64,000 bases of DNA from Lentimicrobiaceae bacterium. Its GTDB lineage: Bacteria; Bacteroidota; Bacteroidia; Bacteroidales; JALOCA01. The stretch covers positions 62,001-126,000 of the forward strand of contig JALOCA010000002.1 in NCBI GenBank assembly GCA_023227965.1. Reading direction: 5' to 3'. Below, piece by piece: positions 34,262 to 44,396 of the stretch. The stretch's first letter is position 1. Each line of letters starts with the position of its first letter. The translations under genes were made by a program, and so were the position numbers. The notes below the pieces were generated by a model. The model made no database searches. It saw only the letters and a list, made by a program, of their open reading frames with translations, and had not been told where the DNA came from.

Positions 34262-35155
34262 ATGCCTTTTTTACAAAAAGAAAAACTGTTTTCACGCAAA
34301 TGGTTTAAAGCTTACGGATTAATTGCTTTTGGCGCCCTGTCGGTAGCTGCCGGCTATGTGTTGTTCATTACACCCTACAAAATTGTTCCTGGTGGAGTTT
34401 ATGGAATATCCATTGTGTTGCATTATATCATAGGTACTCCCGTAGGGCTTGTTGCATTGGCATTTAACATTCCACTTACCATACTTGCCGTAAAAATTTT
34501 GGGTCCGCGTTTTGGTCCGAAAACCGTTACGGGCTTTGTGCTGACTTCGGTTTTTGTAGATTCAATTGCATTGTACACCGATAACAAACCTCTGGTAGAA
34601 AACGACCCGCTTTTGTCGTGTATTTTCGGGGGATTGCTTATAGGACTGGGAGTAGGTTTTATTTTCAAGGCAAAAGCCACCAGCGGCGGCTCGGATGTTA
34701 TTTCGATGATATTGAACAAATATACAAAGGTTCCTGTTGGTCAGCTTATAATGATAGTTGATTCCGTTATCGTTCTTCTCAGTTTTGTTGCTTTCGGCGA
34801 CTGGAAAATTCCCCTGTATTCATGGATTGTAATTTTTATAATTGGGAAAGTTGTGGATGTGGTGTTGCAGGGCTTAAGTTACGACAAGACTGTTTTCATC
34901 ATCTCTGACAAACATGAAGAAATCAGGAATCGCCTTATCAACGATGTGCATCGCGGAGGAACATACATCTCCGGTTCTGGCATGTACAACGGTGCCGAAA
35001 AGAAGATAATTTTTACAGTGGTAAGCCGCAGAGAACTCTCGATGCTCGAAGAATTCATCCACCAGATTGATCCGAATGCATTTCTTACTGTACTTGAAGC
35101 CAATGAAATTCTGGGGAAAGGGTTCAAATCTCTTGAGGAAAAATTGGCAGACTAA
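34262..35155 (+). CDS. YitT-family membrane protein (DUF161/DUF2179)
   Basis: This 297-residue protein has five or six membrane segments (about residues 15-35, 48-70, 75-95, 112-130, 150-190). The conserved GVYGISIVLHYIIGTPVG and KAKATSGGSDVISMIL loops are those of the YitT family. A soluble C-terminal DUF2179 domain follows (DKTVFIISDKHEEIRNRLI through RRELSMLEEFIHQIDPNAF). It may be an inner-membrane transporter; substrate and function are not established. Monocistronic. Confidence 0.9.
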   Translation: MPFLQKEKLFSRKWFKAYGLIAFGALSVAAGYVLFITPYKIVPGGVYGISIVLHYIIGTPVGLVALAFNIPLTILAVKILGPRFGPKTVTGFVLTSVFVDSIALYTDNKPLVENDPLLSCIFGGLLIGLGVGFIFKAKATSGGSDVISMILNKYTKVPVGQLIMIVDSVIVLLSFVAFGDWKIPLYSWIVIFIIGKVVDVVLQGLSYDKTVFIISDKHEEIRNRLINDVHRGGTYISGSGMYNGAEKKIIFTVVSRRELSMLEEFIHQIDPNAFLTVLEANEILGKGFKSLEEKLAD

Positions 35156-35209
35156 AGATTTTGTCGTTTTTCACTAAAATGAATTCTTACTTTCAATAGC
35201 TTATTTCCC

Positions 35210-35217
35210 TATTTTTG
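35210..35217 (+). promoter_or_regulatory. -7 promoter element of the TonB-dependent receptor, decides its start
   Basis: TATTTTTG matches TAnnTTTG; the in-frame ATG at 35215 falls in it, so the ATG at 35239, with a proper signal peptide, is the start. Confidence 0.6.
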
Positions 35218-35238
35218 CAGGCAGGAGAAATTCCAGGA

Positions 35239-37605
35239 ATGAGAAAAACGAAGATATTTGCTTTACTTTTTTTGTTGTTTTTATCTGAATTTCTTTGTGC
35301 GCAATCGTTAACCCAAACCATCCGGGGAAGGATAGTGGATAAAATTACCAAGCAACCACTTCCGTTTGCCAACGTGGTTCTTCCGGTTGGTGAAAATTTT
35401 ATAGGTGTTGCCACAGATATTAATGGTTATTACCGCCTTGAAAAAGTACCTGTCGGCAGGCAGGAAATAAAAGTGTCCTACATCGGTTACAGGTTAATAA
35501 ACATCCAGGTAACGGTAATTTCTGCCCGCGAACTCATCCTCGATATCGAGCTGGAAGAAGCTATTGTAACTGCCGGTGAAGTTACCATTACCGGAAATTC
35601 AAATAAGGAGCGACCTATTAATGAAATATTAAAAGTAAGTTCCCGACTTTTTACCGTAGAAGAAACGCAGAAGTTTGCCGGCACACGCGGCGACCCTGCC
35701 CGCATGAGTATGAACTACGCCGGAGTTTCTGGTGCCAACGACCAACGAAACGATATCATCATCCGGGGAAATTCTCCTACAGGCATTCTCTGGCGGATAG
35801 ACGAAGTGGATGTTCCCAATCCCAACCATTTTGCTGCCTTGGGAGCTACTGGCGGACCGGTAAGTATCCTCAACAACAATATGCTTGCTAATTCCGATTT
35901 TATTACCGGAGCCTTTCCGGCAGAGTATGGCAATGCTCTTTCCGGAGTTTTCGACCTTAAAATGCGCTCCGGTAACAACGAGAAACGGGAATATACCGGG
36001 CAAACCAGCTTCAATGGGCTGGAACTCGGAACGGAAGGTCCCTTCAGCCGCAAAAACGGAAGCTCGTATATTGCCCATTATCGCTTTTCCTCGCTCCAGC
36101 TTGCCGATGAATTGCTTCATGCCAACCTGGGCACTTCCGGCATACCAAAATATCAGGATTTTACCTGTAAACTGAATTTCCCGGGCAAAAAAGGAAATTT
36201 ATCAGTATTCGGAATCTGGGGACACAGCAGTATTGACATGCATGGAAGTCGTGATGAACATTCAAGCCTTTATTCCATCGCAGGACAGGATTTGTCCAAT
36301 ACTTCCGATATGCTGACAGGTGCTGCTACTTACACTCATACCCTAAATACTTCTTCTTTTTTAAAAATTATTATTTCCGGAAGTCATCAGAAAGGGGCTA
36401 CGCATACCGACACACTCGATAACAACAATACGCTTCACAAGTATTATAATGAAAAGTTCATAAACAATATATTGAATGTAACCGCTTCTTTTACCAAAAA
36501 ATTCTCTCCCCGCATTTCATCAAAAACCGGTTTCAGCATCGATTGGATGGCATTCGACCTTTTTTCGGAATATTATCCTGTGAAAGAAAACCGCATTGAC
36601 AAAGAAAGTGATTTTTCGCAGGGGATAACACTTCTGAAAGCTTATACACAATGGAACCTGAAGATTAACGAACGTTTGTCGCTGACACCCGGCTTGCACT
36701 ATCTTCGTTTCGGAATAAATAATTCCGAATCTTTAGAACCGCGGGTTTCTCTTTCGTGGGTAGTTTCCGGCGTGCAAACCCTGAATGCAGGTTACGGATT
36801 GCATAGCCGTCAATTACCTTTGTATGCCTATTATTATGATACAAAGCTGAGTAACAATGAGGTTATTAAGACCAACAAAAACCTCGATTTTATTCGTACC
36901 CATCATTTTATTGTTGGCAGCGACAGGAGCCTCAACGAAAACCTCCGTTTGAAAACAGAGGCTTATTATCAATATCTTTATAATGTTCCTGTAGAAAAAC
37001 GTAGCTCCTCTTACAGCCTGGAAAACATTGGTGCAGAATGGCAGTTTGATTTACGCGACAGCCTTAAGAATACCGGTACCGGCAAAAATTACGGAATTGA
37101 GCTTACATTGGAAAGGTTTTTCAATAGAAGCTATTATTACCTGCTTTCCTTTTCGTTATTCGAATCAAAATATGAAGGCAGCGACGGAGTAGAACACAAC
37201 ACTGCTTACAACGGAAACTATGTTGCCAATGCTTTGCTGGGCGGAGAAATCAAGTTAAAAGAAGCCAAACATTATTCTACATTGTTGCTGGATACCAAAA
37301 TTACTATAGCCGGCGGGAGACGTTACACCCCCATTGACATAGAAGCTTCCAGACAAAAGAACTCCACGGTTTATCTGGAGCAGGAAGCTTACAGCAGGCA
37401 GTTTCCGGTCTTTTTTAAAGCAGATTTCAGGCTGGGCATCCGCTTTGGCGGGAAACGCATTTCGCAGGAAATACAAATTAATATCGAAAACATCACCGAT
37501 TACAAAAACGGTATCTTCCGTTACTACAACTGCAAAACGGATAAAGTGGAAACCATTCATCAGTATGGCATCTATCCGCTATTATTCAGTAGAATATATT
37601 TTTAA
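35239..37605 (+). CDS. TonB-dependent outer-membrane receptor with CarboxypepD_reg domain
   Basis: This 788-residue outer-membrane receptor has a signal peptide (KIFALLFLLFLSEFLCAQ). A carboxypeptidase-regulatory-like domain follows at residues about 25-105 (IRGRIVDKITKQPLPFANVV, DINGYYRLEKVPVG), then the plug domain (RNDIIIRGNSPTGILWRIDEVDVPNPNHF) and a beta-barrel ending in an aromatic residue (LLFSRIYF). Such receptors import large or scarce substrates, such as metal chelates or oligosaccharides, using TonB energy. No SusD-like partner is adjacent, so it is not a typical polysaccharide-utilisation pair. The substrate is unknown. Confidence 0.92.
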   Translation: MRKTKIFALLFLLFLSEFLCAQSLTQTIRGRIVDKITKQPLPFANVVLPVGENFIGVATDINGYYRLEKVPVGRQEIKVSYIGYRLINIQVTVISARELILDIELEEAIVTAGEVTITGNSNKERPINEILKVSSRLFTVEETQKFAGTRGDPARMSMNYAGVSGANDQRNDIIIRGNSPTGILWRIDEVDVPNPNHFAALGATGGPVSILNNNMLANSDFITGAFPAEYGNALSGVFDLKMRSGNNEKREYTGQTSFNGLELGTEGPFSRKNGSSYIAHYRFSSLQLADELLHANLGTSGIPKYQDFTCKLNFPGKKGNLSVFGIWGHSSIDMHGSRDEHSSLYSIAGQDLSNTSDMLTGAATYTHTLNTSSFLKIIISGSHQKGATHTDTLDNNNTLHKYYNEKFINNILNVTASFTKKFSPRISSKTGFSIDWMAFDLFSEYYPVKENRIDKESDFSQGITLLKAYTQWNLKINERLSLTPGLHYLRFGINNSESLEPRVSLSWVVSGVQTLNAGYGLHSRQLPLYAYYYDTKLSNNEVIKTNKNLDFIRTHHFIVGSDRSLNENLRLKTEAYYQYLYNVPVEKRSSSYSLENIGAEWQFDLRDSLKNTGTGKNYGIELTLERFFNRSYYYLLSFSLFESKYEGSDGVEHNTAYNGNYVANALLGGEIKLKEAKHYSTLLLDTKITIAGGRRYTPIDIEASRQKNSTVYLEQEAYSRQFPVFFKADFRLGIRFGGKRISQEIQINIENITDYKNGIFRYYNCKTDKVETIHQYGIYPLLFSRIYF

Positions 37606-37633
37606 CTGATTTTTAGCGTCTGAGGATTGCGAC

Positions 37634-37676
37634 ACCCAAAATACTTTAGACATTCTAAATTCATGGCACTAAGTAT
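37634..37676. repeat. Degenerate copy of the dispersed AT-rich word family
   Basis: Read on the minus strand this contains AGTGCC, then AATGTCTAAAGTATTTTGGG, similar to the words at 1366-1405 and 722-757. It lies between two convergent genes. Confidence 0.4.
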
Positions 37677-37678
37677 TT

Positions 37679-39160
37679 TTATTCCAGGTTCCACACAACG
37701 CCTTCTTTGGTGTCTTTAATGCTGATTCCGGCTTTTGTCAACTGGTTGCGGATAAGGTCGGAAGTGGCAAAATCCTTGTTGGAACGGGCGTTTTGCCGTA
37801 TGGAAAGGATCAGTTGCATAAGGTTATCCACCAATTCTGTTTGTTCTCCGGCAGCTTCGGGTTGCAGACCAAGAATTTCTATGGCAAATACTTCAAAAAT
37901 TTCTTTCAGAAAAGCAATATCTTCAGCCGAAAGCTGGAGTTTTTTATCATAAGCTGAGTTAACAATACGAACGGCTTCAAACAGGTTTGCTATGAGAATA
38001 GGACTGTTCAAATCGTCGTTCATTGCTTCGTAGCATTGTTCTTTCAGTTTGCTGATGTCTTCAGTAGAACTTGAAGCCGGAATAATTTTAGGCAACAGGC
38101 TGATGGCGGCAAACAAACGTTTCAACCCTTTTTCAGCAGCTTGCAGGGCTTCGTTGGAAAAGTCGAGCTGGCTGCGGTAATGTGCCTGGAGAATAAAGAA
38201 ACGTATGGTCGCGGCACTGTAAGCCTGCGTAAGTGAAGCATGGTTTCCACTAAAAAATTCCGACAAGGTGATGAAGTTGCCAAGGGATTTGCCCATCTTT
38301 TGCCCGTTGATTGTAATCATGTTGTTGTGCATCCAGTAGCGGACAGGTTCCTTGCCGTTGGCAATTACCGATTGTGCAATCTCCGACTCGTGGTGTGGAA
38401 ACATCAAGTCCATGCCGCCGCCGTGAATGTCGAACTGTTCGCCGAGATATTTGGTTCCCATGGCGGAGCATTCGAGATGCCAGCCCGGAAATCCATCGCT
38501 CCAGGGTGAATGCCAACGCATGATATGTTCAGATTGTGCTTTTTTCCAAAGAGCAAAATCAAAAGCATTGTGTTTTTCTTCCTGCCCTTCCAACTCACGG
38601 GTATTCGAAATCAAATCTTCCAGCACCCGCCCCGACAATTTGCCGTAATGATATTTCTGATTGTATTTTTCTACATCAAAGTAAACAGAGCCATTAGATT
38701 CATAAGCATATCCTGCGTCGAGTATCTTTCGAATAATTTCCATCTGCTCCATGATATGCCCCGAGGCACGAGGTTCTATACTTGGATTTTTCACGTTGAG
38801 CAAACGCATGGCATCGTGGTAGCGGTCGGTAAAATATTGTACCACTTCCATTGGTTCCAACTTCTCCAGACGGGCTTTTTTGGCAATTTTATCTTCCCCT
38901 TCGTCGGCATCATTTTCAAGATGGCCAACATCAGTAATATTTCTTACATAGCGAACTTTATAACCGAGATGCTGTAAATATCGGAATAAAAGATCGAAGA
39001 TGATGGCGGGACGTGCATGCCCCAGATGGGGATCGCCGTAAACTGTAGGTCCGCACACATAAATTCCTGCAAAAGGAGGGTTCAATGGTTCGAAAGGCTC
39101 TTTTTTCCTTGAGAGTGTATTGTACAGGTATAGCGAATTTTGCATTGCGGAAATTTTCAT
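37679..39160 (-). CDS. cysS: Cysteinyl-tRNA synthetase
   Basis: This class I aminoacyl-tRNA synthetase has 493 residues. The HIGH motif appears as HLGH in CGPTVYGDPHLGHARP, the zinc-binding Cys/His include GFPGWHLECSAM and MFPHHESEIAQS, and the KMSKS loop is KMGKSLGNF. The C-terminal DALR and anticodon-binding region follows. In-frame Met codons exist at 39175, 39160 and 39145. A minus-strand -7 element at 39173-39180 overlaps the first, so I use 39160. Confidence 0.96.
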   Translation of the reverse strand: MKISAMQNSLYLYNTLSRKKEPFEPLNPPFAGIYVCGPTVYGDPHLGHARPAIIFDLLFRYLQHLGYKVRYVRNITDVGHLENDADEGEDKIAKKARLEKLEPMEVVQYFTDRYHDAMRLLNVKNPSIEPRASGHIMEQMEIIRKILDAGYAYESNGSVYFDVEKYNQKYHYGKLSGRVLEDLISNTRELEGQEEKHNAFDFALWKKAQSEHIMRWHSPWSDGFPGWHLECSAMGTKYLGEQFDIHGGGMDLMFPHHESEIAQSVIANGKEPVRYWMHNNMITINGQKMGKSLGNFITLSEFFSGNHASLTQAYSAATIRFFILQAHYRSQLDFSNEALQAAEKGLKRLFAAISLLPKIIPASSSTEDISKLKEQCYEAMNDDLNSPILIANLFEAVRIVNSAYDKKLQLSAEDIAFLKEIFEVFAIEILGLQPEAAGEQTELVDNLMQLILSIRQNARSNKDFATSDLIRNQLTKAGISIKDTKEGVVWNLE

Positions 39161-39172
39161 TGATTGGACGGA

Positions 39173-39180
39173 CAAAGGTA
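39173..39180 (-). promoter_or_regulatory. -7 promoter element of cysS, decides its start
   Basis: TACCTTTG on the minus strand, 12 bases before the ATG at 39160; it overlaps the longest in-frame start. Confidence 0.6.
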
Positions 39181-39246
39181 TTAATTTTCACGACAGGTAA
39201 CGTACTGTTAAGGAGTAAGGATAAATTTTGTCAGTGAAATTCAATT

Positions 39247-39254
39247 TACTTTTG
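39247..39254 (+). promoter_or_regulatory. -7 promoter element heading the 39-50 kb gene cluster
   Basis: TACTTTTG matches TAnnTTTG and ends eight bases before the ATG at 39263. No other match was seen between the seven following genes, so this may drive all of them. Confidence 0.55.
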
Positions 39255-39262
39255 GCAGTTAC

Positions 39263-40543
39263 ATGATTATCGCGTATGTTTGGTTGATTAAAAATGATAA
39301 AATTTATTCCGGGAATTTGCAGGGTAACCTTTTGAAAATAAAAGACAGAGAGCTGTTCAGGCAGCAATGTTTACAAAAAAACTGTTGTATCGTAATCCCC
39401 ACCTATAACAATGGCGGCACCCTTGAAAAAGTGGTACGGGAAGTGCTGTTGTTTACTTCAGGAATAATAGTGGTAAACGACGGTTCTACCGATTCTACTT
39501 CTGCAATTCTGGAAAAATTCAAAGAAATAGAGGTAATTACCCATGCAAAAAATCTGGGTAAAGGCAGCGCTTTGCGAAGCGGTTTTGCTTATGCCATTAG
39601 GTTGGGATACGAACATGCCATAACTATAGATTCCGATGGACAGCATTTTCCGGAAGACCTTCCGGTTTTTCTGGAAAAATTAGATGAAGAGCCAGGGTCG
39701 TTGATTGTAGGTTCACGTAACATGCAACAAGAAGGTATTCCGTCGAAAAGTAGTTTTGGGCACAGGTTTTCCAATTTTTGGTTCTGGGTAGAAACAGGCA
39801 TTCGCTTGCCTGATACCCAATCGGGTTACCGATTGTACCCCTTGCATCTTCTGAAAAATATGCGTTGGTTTACCCGTAAATTTGAATTTGAAATTGAAAT
39901 TTTAGTCAGGGCGGCATGGAAAGGCATCCCGGTAACCTCAGTACCCGTAAAAGTAATTTATGAACCCAAGGAAACCCGGATATCACATTTTCGTCCTTTC
40001 AGGGATTTTACAAGGGTGAGTATCCTTAACACTATCTTAGTTTTCATTTCATTGCTCTGCATTTACCCTTTTCATTTTTTTAAAAGTTTCAATAAGAAAA
40101 ACATACAGAACTTTTTTCAAAACCAATTATTTAATGCCAACGAACCCAAAAGAGTCAAAGTTTTTTCGGTAATGCTGGGAGTTTTTATGGGCGTGGCTCC
40201 GGTGTGGGGATATCAAATGGCATTGGCACTGTTATTGGCTTATCTACTTAAACTGAATAAAGTTATTACATTTATCGCTTCCAATATCAGTATCCCACCT
40301 TTTATTCCGGTAATTTTGTGGCTGAGTTATGTTGTGGGAGGATGGATTATGCCCGGAAAAGGAAGTTCGCTGCAGTTTAATGCAGATTTATCGTTTAATA
40401 TATTGAAAAATAATTTAATACAATATTTAACGGGTAGCATTATTTTAGGAATTGCTTTGGCATTGGTTTTCGGAAGTATCACATATATCTCTATTTTGTT
40501 GCATCGTAAGTATAAAGAAGGAAATATGGATAATAATACTTAA
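39263..40543 (+). CDS. Glycosyltransferase family 2 with C-terminal DUF2062 membrane domain
   Basis: This 426-residue inner-membrane protein has a GT-A domain (residues about 38-270): NCCIVIPTYNNGGTLEKVV, VVNDGSTDSTSAILEKF, KNLGKGSALRSGF, and a DxD-type metal site in TIDSDGQHFPEDL. The DUF2062 membrane region (about 300-415) has KRVKVFSVMLGVFMGVAP and several hydrophobic helices. Such proteins probably transfer a sugar to a lipid-linked acceptor at the membrane. Similar GT2-DUF2062 genes occur in aryl-polyene/flexirubin-type loci of Bacteroidota. The first 35 residues are not conserved-looking, and a later start is possible. The MMPL fusion follows after one base. Confidence 0.87.
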   Translation: MIIAYVWLIKNDKIYSGNLQGNLLKIKDRELFRQQCLQKNCCIVIPTYNNGGTLEKVVREVLLFTSGIIVVNDGSTDSTSAILEKFKEIEVITHAKNLGKGSALRSGFAYAIRLGYEHAITIDSDGQHFPEDLPVFLEKLDEEPGSLIVGSRNMQQEGIPSKSSFGHRFSNFWFWVETGIRLPDTQSGYRLYPLHLLKNMRWFTRKFEFEIEILVRAAWKGIPVTSVPVKVIYEPKETRISHFRPFRDFTRVSILNTILVFISLLCIYPFHFFKSFNKKNIQNFFQNQLFNANEPKRVKVFSVMLGVFMGVAPVWGYQMALALLLAYLLKLNKVITFIASNISIPPFIPVILWLSYVVGGWIMPGKGSSLQFNADLSFNILKNNLIQYLTGSIILGIALALVFGSITYISILLHRKYKEGNMDNNT

Positions 40544-40544
40544 A

Positions 40545-43500
40545 ATGGGGAAAATATTTAACATATTATATACTATATTTAGTAAACATCGTTGGATATT
40601 TGGTATTTCAGTTGCCCTACTTTTTATTGCAGGGGCATATTTTGCCTTGAGGATACGAGTGGTGGAGGATGTTACACAATTTATCCCCGAGGATAAAAAA
40701 ATTGAAAAGCTGAATTATGTTTTTCAGCATCTTAAATCTACTGACAAGCTGATAGTTTCGGTGTATGATAATGATAGTGTGCATTCGTCGCCCGAAAAAC
40801 TGATAGCTTATGCCGATAGCCTAACCACTTTTCTCGAAAAAAATTATTCTGGTTATATACGCGGGATACGTTACAAGGTTTCGGATTCGGAAATGTACTC
40901 AATTTATGATCTGTTTTATAGTAACTTTCCTGTATTTCTCGAGGAAAGCGATTACCTACGGTTAGATAGTCTAACAGAAAGCAAACAAATTCGTGAACAT
41001 TTGCACAAAGACCTTCAAGCCCTGATGATGCCTGGAAGTTTTACCATGAAAAAATTCATTCTTGGCGACCCTGCAGGATTTATGCCACTTGTGCTTAATA
41101 AATTAAAGCGGCTAAAGGTTGACGATAACTATATAACTTACAACGGTTGTATTTTTTCGTCCGACATGAAAAACCTCATGCTTTTTATTGTGCCTTTTTA
41201 TCCGGTAAACGAAACTTCAAACAATGCGAGGCTGCTTAAAGCAATTGACAGGCAAACGAATAAACTTTCGGAAGGTTCTTCAGTCAGGGCAAGATATTTT
41301 GGAGCCGTTGCCGTTGCGGTAGGAAATGCCAACCAGCTTAAAAAAGATTCAATACTTACTTTAAGCCTGGCAGGTTTAGTTATAGTTGTGTTTATCAGTA
41401 TCTTTTTCAGGAAAAGGTTTGCCTGGCTGGTCATATTTTTACCGGTAGTTTTCGGAGGAGTTTTTGCAATGGCAATACTTGGCTTTATCAAGCCTGATCT
41501 TTCAGCCCTGGCACTTGCAGCCGGTTCAGTAGTTTTTGGCATAGCCCTGAATTATTCCATGCACATTTACAGCCATTTTCAGCATACCCGCTCGGTACGA
41601 ACGGTAATAAGCGATCTTTCAACTCCGCTAACTATCGGAAGTTTTACTACTATAGCCGCTTTTTTGTGTCTTCTTTTAACAAAATCGGAAGCATTACGCG
41701 ATTTTGGAGTGTTTTCAGCACTTACACTTATTGGTACTATCTTGTTCTCACTGATAGTGATGCCCCATCTACTTCCATTGCAAAAAACACATCCCATTCC
41801 AAGTAAAACAGCCCGGTGGGTCGAAAAAATTGCCGGATACCAGTTACCAAAGCATAAATTATTTGTATTATTTCTTTTAATTGCTTCGATTGTATTATTA
41901 ATTTTTTCGCAAAAAACCGGCTTTGAAAGCGATATGGCAAAAATGAACTACATGAGCCATAAACTTTTAGATGCCGAAAAAAAGATTAATGCCATAAACA
42001 ATTCCACATCGGGCAGCTTATATCTGGTTTCAACTGGTAAAACGTTGAATGAAGCTCTTTTAAATAATGAACTTGTTTACAACGGGTTGAATAATTTAAA
42101 ACAAAAAGGCGCCATCAGCCGATTTACTCACGTAGGTTCATTTCTTACAGACGATTCGATTCAAAAACAGCGAATCTCGCGCTGGAATGCTTACTGGACT
42201 CCCGAAAAAAAGAGAAAATTTACTCAGAACCTGAAAATTTTAGCACATGAAACAGGCTTTTCGTCAACGGCTTTCAGCGAAAGTTTGCAGTTAATAAATA
42301 AAACTTACACAGTATTAGGTTCAAACGATATTAACCGGATTAATGGTACTTTACTTAATGAATGGGTAACCAAAACGCCAACAATGAGTATGGTGCTTAC
42401 ACAGGTGGTTGTTAATCCTAACCACAAAAAAGAGGTAAAAGAGGCTTTTATAAACCATGAAGACGTAACTGTACTCGATAAATCCGTTTATTCTAACCTG
42501 TTCATCACTCTCATCAGTGACGACTTCAACATGATATTGTGGGTTTCATCTCTTCTCGTTTTTGCGACCCTACTTTTTTCATACGGTAGAATCGAACTGG
42601 CTTTTATTACATTTATTCCCATGCTGTTGAGTTGGGTTTGGATAACCGGGTTTATGGGAATATTTGGCTTGGGTTTCAATATAATAAATATTATTATCTG
42701 CACATTTATTTTTGGTTTGGGCGACGATTACAGTATTTTTGTGATGGATGGACTTCAACAGGAATACAAATACGGAAAAAAACTTCTTTCGTCGTATAAA
42801 ACTGCCATTTTTTTGTCAGCGTTCACCACCATCACCGGAGTAGGTGTGCTGATTTTTGCAAAACATCCGGCTTTACAATCAATTGCCCTTGTTTCTATCA
42901 TCGGAATGATTTCGGTAGTTTTTATTTCATACACTATTGAACCCTTGATGTTCAAATTTTTAGTTAATGCAGGTAAGCATCGCAGAAGTGAGCCTTCGGC
43001 ATGGTTCCTTATTTTTTATGCACCCATTTTTTATGGATTTTATGTAGCAAGTTGTTTTGCCACCATTATTTTTTGGTTTCTTATTCTGCAATGGCTTCCT
43101 ATTGGAGAAAAAAGGAAGAAACATATATTCCATTTCATGATGATGTACCTTTCGAGGGCTACAATTTTTGTGATGTTCCTTGTTCGCAAAAGGATCATTA
43201 ATTTCGACAAAGAAATTTTTGCCAAACCCTCGGTAATAATTTTTAATCATCAAAGTATCATTGACATACCGCTTACAATGATGTTTTCGCCCAAGGTAAT
43301 AATTCTTACTACCGACTGGGTGTGGAAACATCCGCTGGTTGGAAAAATTGCAAGAGCAGCCGATTTTTATCCTGTTTCGCAGGGAATTGATAACCTGATA
43401 GACCATTTGCGCAAAAAAGTACACGAAGGATATTCTTTACTCATGTTTCCAGAAGGGCATCGTTCCCCCGATTTACATATCAAGCGTTTTCATAAAGGGG

Positions 43501-44396
43501 CTTTCTATATTGCCGAGCAACTTGGTTTGGATATTGTACCTGCAGTTATGCATGGTACCGGTGAGTATGTTTCAAAAGGAGAATTTTTGGGGAAAGTCAG
43601 TACCATAACTGTTAAATTTCTGGATAGAATTACCCCTGACGACCCGCACTTCGGAACTTCACTTGCCGAAAAAGCCAAAAATATAGGATTGTATTTCAAA
43701 GATGAACACGAAAAGCTACTCGATACGTTTTACAGGCTGCCTGTTTATCAGAAGAAAAGAGTCATAAAAAACTACATTTACAAAGGTCCTGTTCTTGAGT
43801 GGTATGTTCGTGTAAAACTAAAACTCGAAAACAATTATAGTTTGTACCATCAGTTGCTGCCCCGCGAAGGAGTTATAATTGATGCCGGCTGTGGATATGG
43901 ATATATTTCCATTATGCTTGCTTTACTTTCGCCTAAGAGAACAATAACGGGGGTAGATTTTGATGAAGAAAAAATTGAGGTTGCACGGCATTGCCTTACC
44001 GGGAAAAACAAAGTAACTTTTAAATGTGCCGATGTTTCAGATTATTCTTTTCCGAGAGCCAATGGAATAATACTTAGTGATGTGGTACATTATCTTAACG
44101 AAGGTGAACAGGAAAAACTATTTAATAATTGCATAGCCAGCCTTCAGCCCGGAGGGGTGCTTTTGATTCGCGAAGCAGACAGTAAAATGCAGAAACACCA
44201 TAAGGTTACCCTTTTTACTGAATTTTTTTCCAATCTTTCGGGATTTAACCATAGTAAACATCACCAGTTGTATTTTACTTCGGCTGCAAAAATTCAGCAA
44301 TTGGCGAAAAAAAATGCAATGGATTTTAAAATATATGAAAAATCAAAATTTACATCTAACTTATTAATTGTACTTACAAAACCAGAAAATAGCTAA
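40545..44396 (+). CDS. Three-part fusion: RND/MMPL exporter, PlsC-type acyltransferase, SAM methyltransferase
   Basis: This protein has 1283 residues. Residues 1 to about 815 are an RND/MMPL-type exporter with two homologous halves, each a single helix, a periplasmic loop and five helices (first half WIFGISVALLFIAGAYF then LSLAGLVIVVFISIFF and on; second half FVLFLLIASIVLLIF then LWVSSLLVFATLLFSYGR, with GLGDDYSIFVMDGL). Residues about 885-1085 are a lysophospholipid acyltransferase with HX4D (NHQSIIDIP, His near 901) and FPEGHRSPD (near 967). Residues about 1105-1283 are a methyltransferase with DAGCGYGYISIMLA and TGVDFDEEKIEVARH. The design suggests acylation, methylation and export of one lipid. 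Its stop overlaps the next start (TAATG). Confidence 0.9.
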   Translation: MGKIFNILYTIFSKHRWIFGISVALLFIAGAYFALRIRVVEDVTQFIPEDKKIEKLNYVFQHLKSTDKLIVSVYDNDSVHSSPEKLIAYADSLTTFLEKNYSGYIRGIRYKVSDSEMYSIYDLFYSNFPVFLEESDYLRLDSLTESKQIREHLHKDLQALMMPGSFTMKKFILGDPAGFMPLVLNKLKRLKVDDNYITYNGCIFSSDMKNLMLFIVPFYPVNETSNNARLLKAIDRQTNKLSEGSSVRARYFGAVAVAVGNANQLKKDSILTLSLAGLVIVVFISIFFRKRFAWLVIFLPVVFGGVFAMAILGFIKPDLSALALAAGSVVFGIALNYSMHIYSHFQHTRSVRTVISDLSTPLTIGSFTTIAAFLCLLLTKSEALRDFGVFSALTLIGTILFSLIVMPHLLPLQKTHPIPSKTARWVEKIAGYQLPKHKLFVLFLLIASIVLLIFSQKTGFESDMAKMNYMSHKLLDAEKKINAINNSTSGSLYLVSTGKTLNEALLNNELVYNGLNNLKQKGAISRFTHVGSFLTDDSIQKQRISRWNAYWTPEKKRKFTQNLKILAHETGFSSTAFSESLQLINKTYTVLGSNDINRINGTLLNEWVTKTPTMSMVLTQVVVNPNHKKEVKEAFINHEDVTVLDKSVYSNLFITLISDDFNMILWVSSLLVFATLLFSYGRIELAFITFIPMLLSWVWITGFMGIFGLGFNIINIIICTFIFGLGDDYSIFVMDGLQQEYKYGKKLLSSYKTAIFLSAFTTITGVGVLIFAKHPALQSIALVSIIGMISVVFISYTIEPLMFKFLVNAGKHRRSEPSAWFLIFYAPIFYGFYVASCFATIIFWFLILQWLPIGEKRKKHIFHFMMMYLSRATIFVMFLVRKRIINFDKEIFAKPSVIIFNHQSIIDIPLTMMFSPKVIILTTDWVWKHPLVGKIARAADFYPVSQGIDNLIDHLRKKVHEGYSLLMFPEGHRSPDLHIKRFHKGAFYIAEQLGLDIVPAVMHGTGEYVSKGEFLGKVSTITVKFLDRITPDDPHFGTSLAEKAKNIGLYFKDEHEKLLDTFYRLPVYQKKRVIKNYIYKGPVLEWYVRVKLKLENNYSLYHQLLPREGVIIDAGCGYGYISIMLALLSPKRTITGVDFDEEKIEVARHCLTGKNKVTFKCADVSDYSFPRANGIILSDVVHYLNEGEQEKLFNNCIASLQPGGVLLIREADSKMQKHHKVTLFTEFFSNLSGFNHSKHHQLYFTSAAKIQQLAKKNAMDFKIYEKSKFTSNLLIVLTKPENS

